This document shows, one piece after another, positions 40,684 through 52,599 of a stretch of DNA of 64,000 bases. Made by a program: the position numbers and the translations under genes. Source of the stretch: Epiperipatus broadwayi (Eukaryota; Onychophora; Udeonychophora; Euonychophora; Peripatidae); assembly GCA_028023455.1 (NCBI GenBank), contig JAQFVV010006507.1, forward strand, positions 248,001-312,000. The letters run 5' to 3'. Below the pieces are notes generated by a model. It did no database searches. It saw only the letters and a list, made by a program, of their open reading frames with translations, and was not told the DNA's origin. Each line of letters begins with the position of its first letter. Within the stretch, counting starts at the first letter, position 1.

Positions 40684-41730
40684 TTAAATCCCAGAAAATT
40701 TCTGTGGTTCAGCTTGGAAGCGCGATTTGATTTTTTTTCGAGATAGGATAGACCAAGCTGTGGATTTTCCTGTATTTATTTTTAGGTCTGATAGATTGGT
40801 ATATTTGTCCAATATTTTATATAGAGTGTTTAGATATTTCTGAGTTGGCAGAATGATCAAGACATCATCCATGTAAGTGACTGCCTTGATTGCTCTTTTG
40901 AGTCTGGGTATATATACTCCAGGTAGGTTATTTTCAATGTCTTTAAGAAGTGGATTGATGTAGCAGGCAAACAGGAGAGCACTGAGTGGAGATCCTTGTG
41001 GGATTGAAGTATTTGGAGTAAAACTGTTTGTATATACTCCATTGAGTGATATGTGAATTCCCCTATTGTGTAGTAAATTGTCCAGTATCTGAATTATCTG
41101 GGAGGGAACACCAAGGCCCTCCAAAATATTCAGGAGTGTGCTGATATTGACTGAGTCAAATGCCTCAGATATGTCAAGTTGTATGGCAATGGGCTTGGAT
41201 TTTCTGTTGGTTCTGATGTAATCCAAGAGTATTTTGGTTTCACCAATCATCGTGAGTGCTGATGAGCCTTTTTTGGCATACTGAGAGGGCATGATATGAC
41301 TCAGGATTTTATGTTGTATCTTATCTTTAATGGCACCCTCTATAATCTTTATTAAGAGTGGAGACATGGATATGGGTCTTATGTTGTTTATATCAGTAGG
41401 GTCTTTGCTCTTTTTGATAAATGGCACCAATGCAACTGGATATAAATTTTTAATGAACCTTTGCTTTTGTGCAAGATGGTCAATCATTAACATGATGATT
41501 GGGACAGTAAAATTGCTTAAGTGGGAGAGGAGAAATTTAGGTATCCCATGCATTCTGGGATGGATGCTGTCTGGAAGAGAGCATAGTTTGTTTTTAATAT
41601 CTTGGACTGTGATCAAATGATCATCACTGGATGAATGTCTTGTCCAATCATGATCTACTGATGAGTTGTGTTTTTTTAATTTGTTTTCAAAGTGTAGTTT
41701 AATTTTTTCAAGCATGTGGTATCCAGTCAT
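40684..41730 (-). pseudogene. LINE-2 reverse transcriptase
   Basis: A 348-codon frame holds the complete RT core: LVPFIKKSKDPTDINNIRPI and SMSPLLIKIIEGAI (blocks 1-2), QYAKKGSSALTM, AIQLDISEAFDSV (first Asp), IPQGSPLSALLFACYINPLL, VTYMDDVLIILPT (catalytic Asp pair) and DLKINTGKSTAWSI. In order and spacing this is a standard non-LTR RT palm, with YMDD at the active site. All catalytic residues look intact within this frame. It is separated from the linker and thumb only by indels. Confidence 0.9.
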
Positions 41731-41776
41731 GCTAGCCCTGATGTTTAATTAGTATTGGAGTATTTTGTTTTTTCTG

Positions 41777-42043
41777 TCACCCCAGTGCCCACCTGAGATA
41801 TCCTCTAGTCCAACAATATTGAGGAGCCAGATATATCTTGGATCTTTTCAGAGACACATATTCAGCAAGGGCTTTTTGCTTTGCTTTATATTCATTCTTA
41901 AGTGAGATGATGTCATCTATCGAGTTGCTTTCGGTAGATAACTGTGTAAGTTGAGCATTAATGTTCTCTAGGTCCTTTAATAATGAGGTTGGGAACTTTG
42001 ACCTGTGGGAATACTGGACTATTAGAGTTTGCAGAACTCCCAC
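41777..42043 (-). pseudogene. LINE-2 ORF2 linker
   Basis: An 88-codon frame, largely helical (SLLKDLENINAQLTQLS and KAKQKALAEYVSLKRSK), ending with a Trp-rich stretch. It lies between endonuclease and RT and corresponds to the 25,648-26,034 linker of LINE-1. No enzyme motif. Confidence 0.6.
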
Positions 42044-42092
42044 TAGTGCAAACCAAGCCTTCTCAGGTGGTCTTGAAAGTATATCTATTTTC

Positions 42093-42884
42093 CTAAATAG
42101 AATATATACCTCTGATGGGATGGCTTGTTATGTTGGCCTTTGTTAGCATTCTAATTGTTTTGTTGTGATTCAGTTGTGTGAGGTTATCAATTTGCATTGA
42201 GATGACCACTGCAAAGTGGTCAGAGAATGCTACAGGCTGAAGCACTGCTTCCATAATGTAGTGAAATTCGGATGTGTAAAAGACCAGATCTATCAAAGAT
42301 CTGTGTCTTCTGGTATAGAATGAAAAAGCACTATCTGGAAAAAAACCTTCCCCGCTAAGAAAGCCTCTATTCAGAAGATGAAGGTATTTATTGACAGATT
42401 CTCCATAGGAAGTGTTAAAATCCCCAACAATCACTGTTGGCCAGCTACTGGTGGAGATTATCAGGTTGATGCTATTAACTATTTTAATATATGAACTGAC
42501 ATTGTTAGGAGTGTATATGTATATAGCACTAAAGGTGGTAGTTCCATATGTGAGTTTGATAGATATTATATTTTTGTCTGTGTAAATAATTTTAAAACTA
42601 TCTGGAGCATTTTTACTATTTATAATTATGCCTACTCCTCCAGCTGCTACATTACTAGTGCTAAACTGAGTGTAACCCAGTTTGGATAGTTCTTCCATGA
42701 TAATACTGCTGGAGTTTATGTGATATTTAGTTTCTCCCATGAATAGTAAATGTGGTAGGTTGTTTTGAAACCAGTGTTTTATGGCATATACACGGGCAGT
42801 GAAGTTGATACCTCTTATATTCAACCCCACAATCTTACAAGTAATAGTATGCACTGTGTTGGTGACTGCTATAGATAACCGCAA
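42093..42884 (-). pseudogene. LINE-2 ORF2 endonuclease domain
   Basis: The frame runs 264 codons and overlaps the end of ORF1 by about 50 bases. No ATG precedes the domain in frame, so ORF2 would need frameshifting, reinitiation or a non-ATG start. APE motifs in order: IVGLNIRGIN (Asn), FMGETKYH (catalytic Glu), VGDFNTSYGES (Asp and Asn), RSLIDLVFYT (Asp) and VAFSDHFAVV (Asp-His). All expected catalytic positions are present, unlike LINE-1. The frame ends at 42,093 and the linker continues in a different one. Confidence 0.83.
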
Positions 42885-44850
42885 GTGGGTTTATAGATGG
42901 TGAATTGGTCTTTGTTCTTATATTTGGTCGGAGGACTTGAGAATCTTCTGAAAAGGTTGGTGTTAAAAGATTGACAGATTCACATGTGTCTTCTCTATCT
43001 ATTCCATTTGATGGGTTTGGAATTATAGGGTTACTTGTCTTTCTTATCTTCTTGATACTGCTTGTTGTGCTAGATTTAATAGTATTTGCTGGAGCTATGG
43101 AACTACAACCTCCATCTTCTGAGTCTGCCTTTTGGTTTGTGAAAGATTTTCTTTTATTGTTTATAATTATGGATTGTGTAAGCTCCATTTCAGTTTCATC
43201 ATTAGGTTTAAACTCAGATTCAATGTGTGTTTTGTTTTTACAAGACGACTTCTTAATTATTTTGTTTTGAGTCTTGCCTCTATTGAAATCTGGTAAATAG
43301 TTTTGCAAAGTTAGCATTTTATCCTGATTGTTGGTGTGTATCAGATTGTATGGCTGTTTTTGATTGTGTGTAGCTGTGTTTAAATCTTTTGGTTTTATCT
43401 TTGTTGGTATAGGTACATTGTTACTTGAGAACTTTTGTGTGTTTTGTTTGTTTGTGGTATGTGGTAAGTTTAATGAAGTTTTAAAACTTAGTAATTGGTT
43501 ATCTCTTTGAAGTGAATTGGTTGTGTTAATATTTTGGTCTATTGAGAAACACTGCTTATCACTTTGGTTTGTTTTGGGTAAGGGTTGCACATTTTGATCT
43601 ATTTCCAAACATTTATGGTTTTGGTTGTTTCTTTCTCCACACTGGGAATAATTCCTTGTCATGCACTCTCTGATCAAGTGTGTTCTTTGACCACAAGCAA
43701 AGCATTGGGGTCTTGCTCCCAGAAATGTAAGAATCATAGGAGCTCCCTTGAAACTGATGGTAGTGGGTATATCTGTAGGTTTAATTCCTTGTTTCAGATG
43801 CAATTCAAACACAGCAGTGTTAGATAATATTGCATCACCAGCCCTATCTTCTGGTAAATATACAAATTTGTATATCTTTCCAAATGGGCTGAGGGTGCTT
43901 TGAAGCTGATCTTCTTCAAAACCAGAAATGCAGTTTTTTATCTTGCCAGATAATGCTGATGTTTTATTGAAGTCAACATAGCAAATAAAATGGTTATTGA
44001 TGGTTCTATTGTTGACTTTGAAATTATTTCTTTCGGCCCAAGTTTTGAACTCAACCGCTATATAGCGGTCATTGGGATGTGTTAGTATTCTGTGAATGCC
44101 CACACCCATAGATCCTTCTTTGATCATTGCACAGAATGAGTCTATGGGGAATTTGATAAGTGAGCAGTTAGGGTCTGTGATGGCCATGACGAGACTCTTT
44201 TCACTATTATAATTGAGCAGTGATTTAAGCAAAAGATTAGTGATGGTTCTATTAAATCGAAATGATAGATGATTATATTGGTCTTCTTCATAGTTGTCTG
44301 TTGTGAATATGTATTTATCTGTGGATATATTAGTGGGTTGTTGTTTGTTAAAATTATCTTCCATGAGATCGAGTAGTGTTGAGTTAGTTGGGTTTACCCA
44401 TAACACATTTTTAGTTACTGTTGTGTTGTGATTTCCTGAGCTAGAATAGGACGAGTTTTTATCTGTTACTCTTATTTTTGCTATATTAGCATATGTGTTT
44501 CTATTTTGTGCACTAAAGCTTGGTTGTGGTTGATTTATATGTGTATTATTTTTATTTCCTTGAGTATTATCGTTTAAATCTGTTGCAATATTAGATTTTC
44601 CTCAATACGTGCAAGTATTGATGGGGTCTCCTAGATTTCTGTTTCGCACCCCTGTCGGTAGTGCTTGTTTTCCTGAAGGTTTAACATTACTATTTTTCCT
44701 GATTAATATGTCATTATTTCCTGTGGATATGCTGTGAATTATTTCATTGTTTGATGATTTTAAAATAAATGTGTTATTACTAATTTGATTTTTGTTGTTT
44801 AATTTCGGTTTTGAGTTGTGATTATTCTCTGATGGATGATCTTTCTTCAT
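42835..44850 (-). pseudogene. LINE-2 ORF1 (gag-like RNA-binding protein), one in-frame TGA
   Basis: A single frame of 671 codons from the ATG at 44,850 is broken only by TGA at 44,604-44,602 (codon 83). It has an Asn/Ser-rich N terminus, then a conserved block with MAITDPNCSLIKFPIDSF and HPNDRYIAVEF. Next is an RRM-like part (LQSTLSPFGKIYKFVYLPED), then a CCHC knuckle CFACGQRTHLIREC (C-x2-C-x4-H-x4-C) and a partial second one with CGERNNQNHKC. A long Asn/Thr/Ser/Lys-rich tail carries basic clusters. Family role: binds element RNA. Downstream, ORF2 overlaps its last 50 bases in another frame. Confidence 0.8.
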
Positions 44851-44882
44851 AAAATCTGCGCTGCCGCGACCGATGGCTTCAT
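44847..44882 (-). CDS. Short upstream ORF in LINE-2 leader
   Basis: The ATG at 44,882 opens an 11-codon frame (MKPSVAAAQIL). Its TGA overlaps the ORF1 start as ATGA (44,850-44,847). It sits in the only GC-rich patch around (GGTCGCGGCAGCG). The overlap could couple translation or simply be chance. There is no other evidence that it is used. Confidence 0.3.
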   Translation of the reverse strand: MKPSVAAAQIL

Positions 44883-46903
44883 CCCGGCCACAGCAAGTGT
44901 TGGATCTAATTTCATAATGGTTAACTTGATTTTGTGAATTATTGTTGACTAATTCCTGACAATAATTGGAATTTTGTTTTATATTTTCTTGTTATTTTTT
45001 TCCTCAATAAAAAGTTCATTAAAGGAAGTGTCTTTTTCTCCTGGTACAACATTATTCATCACACTTTTGATGCCAAAACTATGCATGCTCTGATATTTCA
45101 CATTGCAACACAAAATTCAAGATGACTGTTCTAAGCTAAATATGGTAAGTTTATTTTTTACTTCACAATATCCGGATTGATGTAATTAATTATTCTTTAT
45201 CTCCAAAATTTTAAATAATTCATGCATTCCATTGCTATGTGAATATAATATTAAAATACTTTTGATATTCTTTGTTAAAACAATTTCCATATTCTTGTAA
45301 CTTTTATCCATATTTCCTGATGTTCTATGTTCTCTGATACAATAAATAAAATTCCATAAGTAATTTTTGGAAAACCTATTGTATGTCCAGCATACACTAA
45401 TTTTTCACTTTAAATATTTTTTAATATGATATAAATCATTTTTGCAAACAATCTTAATTTTTATATCCTTCTTTAAAAACTCCCAGTTTTAAAATTTTTT
45501 ATAATATTTCTTAAGAAAGAAATATCTTAGCATCTGAAAATAATTGTCTGATCAAATTTAAAGAATTTTTTCCTTTTTACAAGCACTTTACTATCTTGTT
45601 TTTAAATAAGCTTTTTGAATAAAAAAACATTTCATATCTTTTTACTTTCCATTTCTGCTGAAGTTTTTTATATCTCCTCCATGAAGTTCCTTTTATGAAA
45701 TTGAATAGGCAAAATTATGTGCCTAGTATGAAAATAATAATGGAACACCTCCATCAATAAATTTAAATTCAGTGACAACCGTTCCATGTTTAAGTTAATG
45801 ATAAATTAGATAAAGTAGATTAGCACATGAGGAAACACTTATTTTTAGCCTCACATCTCCATATCACAATCTTATAACAATAAATTACTGTACTTTTAGA
45901 AATTTAAATGAAATAAAATTGATTATTATTCTGCCAATTAATTTACCAAAGTTGTAGTAACATTAACAACAATATAACGGTATAATGGTATAATAGTGAA
46001 CTGGAAATTTTCTGCATATGTGTTTTATACCTGCCCAAACTACACATTTTAATTGGTTAATTTCAACAATGCTTACTTCCAACCCTGGGCAACGAACACC
46101 AGATTAAAGTTAAAACTAATAATAATTTATTAAATATTTATTTTTATCATATTATTCAATTCTTAATTAATTTTCATATTTTATTCACATTTAATAAATA
46201 CTTTAAAATAACCTTTAAAAAATCACCCTACAATATTTATTACTATTACTACCCTTATTTTAAGCATAACATATTTATTCTCAACATAAAACACAAATCT
46301 GATTTTATTTATTATATTCACTTTAAAAACCTAACCTAATATTTATAACAGATAATATTATTTTATTCTCAAGCATAGATGTGAATATTACACGTCACAT
46401 GATTTACAAAAATAAATGAGATGCTAATAATTTAAATGAAACTAAAATAAATAATTTAATTTATAAAATATTACGTAAAATATTATAGAAAAATTTAAAA
46501 CAATTATTTTAATATTATAAAGTCAACTATGCATTTTTCTCCCACATTACTACTTTCAATTAAATGATTTTAAAATATAGCCATTAAATACAATTATTAT
46601 TATTAAATAATCTATTTGTTTAACTTTAAAGTACTACTTTTAAAATTTACTTTAATCATTTATTTATAAGATTTATTAAATCAGTACTTACTATGGCCAG
46701 TTTTCCCAACCATACAATCTTATAATGATTTTTAGTTAACTGTTTTCTTCCAAATACTAACATAATATTATACACCAATTATTTTACTTGCCCTACCTAG
46801 ATTATTAAAAGATCATCAACACATAATATACATCATCCCTTACTTAACTATTTTCCAGTAAATTGATAGATATAATTCTGTCTTACCTAAACAAAAGGGT
46901 ACA

Positions 46904-46917
46904 ATATATATATATAT
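46904..46917. repeat. TA run joining B and E
   Basis: Only 14 bases of TA separate ...GGGTACA from TGTGCTGG...; both elements use it as flank. Confidence 0.8.
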
Positions 46918-48880
46918 TGTGCTGGACAAAAGCTTTAGACTTGCATATACTGAACGCAAGGGCGCCACTAGTCTGAAATTAGGAACTAGACATTTATTTT
47001 TAAGGGGTTACAGGATATGTGAATCGAATGCACCGGACTAGCTCAATCAAGCAAATGAGATCTATGTTTTGTTCAGAGTTGGAAAGGTAGCAACAGAAAA
47101 CAAAATCAACTAAGTAAATGAATAAATAAATAATTTTATTATGGGTATGGTTAAATAAACATAAATCTAAATAATAATCTTTAAAGCACACTTAAAATAT
47201 GTACTACACATACATTCGTCAAAATTAAACTAAAATATTTTATATGGTTTTGAGAGCGATTTTCTGTGCATGAAAGAGTGCAAGATACTGACAGTAGCAG
47301 AAGTATTAGTAAGTATACAGTGATCTCACGTAAGAAAAGGGAGGTTAGCTTCCTGCTTATAACCCATAGTTAGGAAAAGGCTGGATCTCCGTATTTGAGA
47401 TTTATGCAAACTTATGTTGAAACCGAAGAAATGCAAAGGTAACTTCCAAAACATTAATAATAATTAAAGAGTGTTGAAAGTTATTACTTTCAATCGATTG
47501 CCCTCCCTCTGAGTGAGACAGGCTAGGAGATCACAATCTACCTATTGAGAGGGTTAAAACGATCGTATGTGCCCCTAATAAATGAATTGGAAGCGTGAAA
47601 AAATACAACTAAAAACTATTATATTTCATAATAGTCTATTATAAATAATTAAAGTTTCACGGCATAAGTAGAACTAATAATAAAATGGGTCACAAGCCAA
47701 AAGCCAATTAAATTAGTCTGTAATATCCAGACTGCTTTCTATAATAAAAAGGAATGTGAGATTAAAATAAACTACTATCTTACTTACTAAGACTTAAATA
47801 GGATGGACAGTAATAGGTAACTAGCACTCATTAAAAAAGAAAAACCAATATCAAGCACACAGAAATCGAATTACATAAGATACAACTTGAAAAATATTTA
47901 TATTTAAAAAAGGAAGCACATCTAAGACAGCGTTATTTAAATTGCAAAAATGTAAGGTACCTTAATTTATTTAAATGCTAGTGCACTAGACTTCTTAAGT
48001 ATATTTTGTTGCTCTGGATTCACTGACGGTAGGCTTGAGCAAGTTGGTTAGTGGTTTCTTTGGAGCCAGTTCTTATGGCATTTTAGGCAGTTAATGGAGA
48101 CACAGGATGTCTGAACCTGTCCTGGTGAGAAGCTTAGCACATCATGGTAAAGAAAATATTCTTGCTGTAGTTTTAATGTTCATTCTAGGTAGAATAATTA
48201 CCAGATCAGCTTTCAGAATATGCAGGAATTGTTCTTTCCAAATTTTTTGATAGGAATAGTTTGTGCAAGTATCTCTCATAGTTGGTGGAAATATTCAGAG
48301 GTAGTGCAATTCTCCCTTTCAGAGTTGGGGTCTGTCTTCTCGAGCTGGTGCAAGGATTCTAGATCATGCAAGTATTGAAAGCTAGTCAAAGATAATCCAA
48401 TGGCCTGATTCAGCCTGTTATATCTGAATCATATCTCTAAACTAATTACAAAACTTTTTCTTTTTAATTAAAATTTAAAAATTCACTATCTAGATAATAA
48501 TAGTTATCTAATTAATGAAATAAATTGCCCCTTACAGATCTAGGAATTAACTAATGAAAAATTATTTTCTTTTTGTTTTCTTTCTTTTTAATTATTCTTA
48601 TCAATTTAAATCCCAAATCTGAAAAGCAATTTATTTTTACACTTTACTTTTGCATAAATTTAACAAAAAAGTAATCTTAGTTTTTTTTCAAAATTAAAAT
48701 TAAAAACCAAATATAACTGTGGTATTAAAATATAATTCCCACACACATACATATATTTGTACAAGCATTAAAAAAAAAACTTTTAATCAAGTTTTACAAA
48801 CGAAATCTTATATAAAAATTTATTTCATTTTCTTCACCCCTATAAAACTAATTTTTGTAATGGTGTCTTAAACATCCATT

Positions 48881-48883
<3 letters not shown>
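46918..48883. mobile_element. Block E: 1,966-bp TGT...ACA unit (solo LTR candidate)
   Basis: Starts TGTGCTGGACAAAAGC and ends CATCCATTACA, with ATAT on both outer sides. Base composition is less AT-extreme than its neighbours (for example AAGGGCGCCACTAGTC near 46,957). The last 28 bases form a hairpin, TGTAATGG...CCATTACA (48,856-48,883). The ending TCCATTACA is identical to that of G, suggesting related termini. There is no ORF of note and no second copy in this window, so its limits rest on terminal motifs and TA flanks only. Confidence 0.45.

Positions 48884-48911
<28 letters not shown>
48884..48911. repeat. TA run joining E and F
   Basis: 28 bases of TA between ...TTACA and TGTTGATG.... 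Confidence 0.9.
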
Positions 48912-48916
<5 letters not shown>

Positions 48917-51900
48917 ATGACCAGCTAATGGCCACCGAAGGCCAGTGCCCTCTCAACTACCTATCGTGTATGAACACGTTGCGGCACTAAAAATTGTAAC
49001 CATAAATTGTGATGGCCAGCTAATGGCCATCGAAGGCCATTGCCCTCTCAACTACCTATCATGCCGAACATGTTGCGGCACCAAAAATTGTAACCATTTG
49101 ATTGTGCGGTCCCAATTACGTAACGTAAGTGCACTAGGAATTGTAACTTCGATCACTAATCAATTCCTGCTGTACATTGTCAGCTATTAAGAGCTGTATC
49201 CAAAAGCATATCATGCTATCTATTTAATGCACCAAAGACCACAATCAACATCTGGAGCAACTTACCATAGACCAAACTAATGATCTAACATAAACTTTTT
49301 ACAATTTATTTGATCGCAGCCAGGGTATACCATGAAGACCTATCATAGTATTATTATAAAACACATTAAACAAATTATAAGTGCAATGTTATTACTTTTA
49401 AACCTTAATTTGCGATTTTTATGGTATGCGACCCTATGGCCGACCATGTACAAGATGGCATAATTTGTGGAATTACATAAGATTATGAAATTTTAAACCA
49501 TCTATATGATTTTTAATACAAATGCTAGTCCAGGTAAAGCTTTGCAATAAATAAACATAAATACTTGGGTTCTTTTTTTATAGTTTACTATATTATTGAG
49601 ACTCTTATTATACTGATAAATGACAATTTAAAAACGTTAAGTAAATATATTCAATCATGTCATTATTTGGTAAATCTGTTCACAAGTTTAATAATTAATT
49701 TGTATTTTATACTAGAATCAACTACGCAAAGCCACAATGATGGAAAAGGTAAATGGGATTTTATTGTACCTTACTCATCATAAACTACCAAAGACGAAAA
49801 GCATCTAAATGTTTTCTCAAAAAATATTTATAAACTCTTATATCATGTTGACGATAATATGTAATTCAATGTATGCTCTTCAATGTATGCTCTATCCAAA
49901 GTTTATGATTTCTGATGTTATGAATGACACATAGCAACGGCACAGTAAGTTTAATTATAAATCAACGTTTATTTACAAATTTATGAACAATAAGTAATTA
50001 ATTTCAATATTCTAAATAAAACATAAATAAACAAATAAAATAAATAAATGATAATTCCATTGACTTTCTTCAATAACATCTCATAGGTACAGTTTTAAAA
50101 TCTAATCATACCTTATTTCAATCTAATATAATGAATATTGATGAGATTATACGAAATTCAGCATCAAACTCATGAAATATTTAACGTCATTTCCAGATTC
50201 AATAAATCCCTACTGTACACCTATAATAATATAATAAATAATATGATGTCTGTATGATTTAGCTATAATGTAATCATTAATTAAAGTGACAATTTAAACT
50301 TACGTTCCGGTAAATAATAATCAACCAACAGTTAATTATTATGAAGTACTTGAATAGAATGTCCTGCTACCATTTAATAATCTAACCGATAAATTATGCT
50401 TACAAATGAAGAAGATGATTTAGCAGATTAACTAAAATACTTTGCCCAACTTATATCTGTGAAGCAAAGCATATTCCTGTGGATGCATTCATCTACACGT
50501 AGGAATTAAATAATACTAAACGTTTTATGTATTTAAACACCATCATAAAGTAATACGTATAATCACACAATTCCGCGGATTAACCACCAGTGCAGGAATG
50601 TGTGTAAAATACAAAAATGGCAATTAAAATAATCTACGGATTAACCACCAGCACAGATTAAAGCCCTTTAACATTCTAAAACAACATTATTATTTACTTC
50701 ACATTAAAGTGCAAAATCATCCTCCTCAGTTCTTCTGACTATTCAGAATACACTAACACTTTAGCAAATGTGGGTTCTTGCATAATAAAATGTTACGCTA
50801 ATCAGGACAACTAATGTACTACTTATCTTGCTTAAAATAAACCTGTGTAATATAATATAAGTAATATTGGCATAGGAATATAAATCTGGAAAGACTCACA
50901 AAACATCTCACAAAGATTGATATATCTCATGAATTCATTTAGTACTTTTAAGCTTTTCCGCAAACACTATTCTCTTGAATAAATATTTTATTCAACCCCT
51001 ATTAATTTAAACCTAACAAAATATAACTTATGAACTTCATATGCGAGTTCATATAACGATAAAATTAAATTAATGTATTATTCATTAAATATATAAAATT
51101 TAACGGTGTGTGTGTGATAAAACTAAATGTAAAGCATTTTATAGTTCAATACATGAATTTTAGCAGATGTGTGTATCACAAATTGGATTGTATAGCATTT
51201 TATAACTCCTAAGGTGATCCGTGGAATCCATGTACGATGTGTAGAATAATAAGTATACGAGGTAATAGCTATAACTGTAGTTAAATTCCATACATGCAAT
51301 TCTATCCATTTGATTAGTTATTATAAGCAATGTTAGATTAATGATGTTGTGTGGCTACCTAAACATGAAACAATTTTAAAACATGATACGCAGAATTTAA
51401 ATGAAAATGTTTTTCATAAAGTTATTAATCTCTACATTTCTCTATCAAAAGTGTTCCAAGTCTATCACATCCATGCAAGTATTTATTTATCCACGCGTTA
51501 ATCCAGGAATACTAATTACAGCAATTAATTTATTCATTTCAAACCGACGATAAAATTATAAAATAGCTTTGATTAATTATTTGAAAACTGTTTATTATCC
51601 AAATGTTAAACAAATTAACTAGCAAATATTACTGGCATTGTAAAGTTAAATATCAATCAATATTATATTTTATTAGAATTAAAAAACGGAAATATTAAAA
51701 TATTTTGATAACTTTAACGTTTTACTTTAACTTAAAATTCTTCCTTTTTAAAAAACAAATTTTCATATTCATAAAACTTCTGTAATTAAAATACTTATTT
51801 AATTTTTCCAAATTGTAGAATAATAAATATTTCAAAACATACCAAAATCTTGTATTTAATTCTTTCAAACTTAAACTGGGAAGCTCCGACATCTTAAAAA

Positions 51901-52526
51901 TGTAATATTGGAAAATTTATTACCGGTGATTCGATCCACTTGGCCAGCCGACTTGAACAGACTTTTAAATTTAGCAATTCATCTTATAATTGATTACCAC
52001 TATGTTATATTTACGTTTATAGCAAATTTTGTGGTAATCTGTTTACTTATAAACTATTTTAAAATAAGCTTATCAAATTTACACCATTTGCCTTTACCAT
52101 TTTCTTTTCTTTCTCCCCTCCAAAAGCAAACTATCAGATGATCTCCCCTTAAATTCGCGCTCTTTTCTTTTTACATTGAGATGCATACGTAATTACTGTA
52201 TTTATTTTTAATAATTAATTTTAATTGAACAAATGGTTTTTTAATTCAATGGAAATAATAATTTAAGATCATTTTAAACAAATAAAAATAAAATATTATT
52301 TTTTAATACTATTTTACCAAATTTTAATGTGTTGTCAAAGTTTAAAAAGTTAAACGTTTTGATGTGAGTTAGTATATGGGAAGAGGCAAATTTAAATTTA
52401 TCAAAATAATATAAGAGAGTAATCTGTTCAAAGTGCAGCTCAAGCCAATCAAATCACCAAAAGAAGAAAGAGAAATTTTTATACTAGTTACATCAGTTAA
52501 TATATTTTATACTAAAATATATGGTT

Positions 52527-52529
<3 letters not shown>
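48912..52529. mobile_element. Block F: 3,618-bp TGT...ACA unit (solo LTR candidate)
   Basis: Starts TGTTGATGACCAGC and ends TATGGTTACA, again with ATAT outside on both sides. Its left end holds a 95-bp tandem pair (48,916-49,105). Internally ATTAACCACCAG recurs at about 50,580 and 50,640, and a GTGTGTGT...AAAGCATTTTATA pair occurs near 51,105 and 51,170. There is no ORF of note and no second copy in the window, so the call is by analogy with G, A and B. Confidence 0.4.
48916..49105 (+). repeat. 95-bp tandem duplication in F
   Basis: Two units of GATGRCCAGCTAATGGCCAY...AAAATTGTAACC, starting at 48,916 and 49,011. They differ at about ten positions and by one short indel. Each contains a hairpin, AATGGCC-(5)-GGCCATT in the second unit, weakened in the first. 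Confidence 0.85.

Positions 52530-52596
<67 letters not shown>
52530..52596. repeat. Paired TA runs with mirrored ATGGTTA/TAACCAT
   Basis: Two TA runs of about 30 bases are separated by TAACCATAT. Together with ATATGGTTACAATAT just upstream they can fold as an extended hairpin. The block separates F from D1. Confidence 0.85.

Positions 52597-52599
<3 letters not shown>

Larger units (their letters stand above)
39489..44994 (-). mobile_element. LINE-2: APE-type non-LTR retrotransposon, nearly full length
   Basis: This 5.5-kb insertion in repeat B has a T-rich duplication of about 12 bases: TTTTTTTCTCAA (39,477-39,488) and TTTTTTTCCTCAA (44,995-45,007). Copy A shows the site unfilled near 16,010. 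On the minus strand it has a GC-richer 5' leader, ORF1 (44,850-42,835), and an ORF2 broken into five frames: endonuclease, linker, RT (two parts) and C-terminal Cys/His region. The 3' end lacks a clear poly-A or microsatellite tail. The 5' leader and both target repeats are retained, so the copy is close to full length and less decayed than LINE-1. Confidence 0.88.
36725..46903. mobile_element. Large non-coding repeat, copy B, split by LINE-2
   Basis: Same sequence and orientation as copy A. It starts TGTATTCTCACTTCC and ends AAGGGTACA with ATAT on both sides. Without LINE-2 (39,489-44,994) it is about 4.66 kb, against about 4.7 kb for A without its foldback. Unlike A, its left flank (GACAGTATAT) is not a long TA run, which makes the 4-bp ATAT duplication easier to believe. 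The two copies differ by many substitutions and small indels. No ORF is conserved between them. Confidence 0.62.

Noticed and set aside
41330-43827. Plus-strand frames opposite LINE-2 ORFs
   Set aside because: Antisense shadows of clear RT and ORF1 coding sequence.
48916-49105. CRISPR-like repeat
   Set aside because: Two adjacent 95-bp units without spacers, in a eukaryotic setting; it is a tandem duplication.
48945-49190. 81-codon frame across the 95-bp repeat
   Set aside because: It exists because the repeat is read through twice. No family resemblance, and it lies in a non-coding block.
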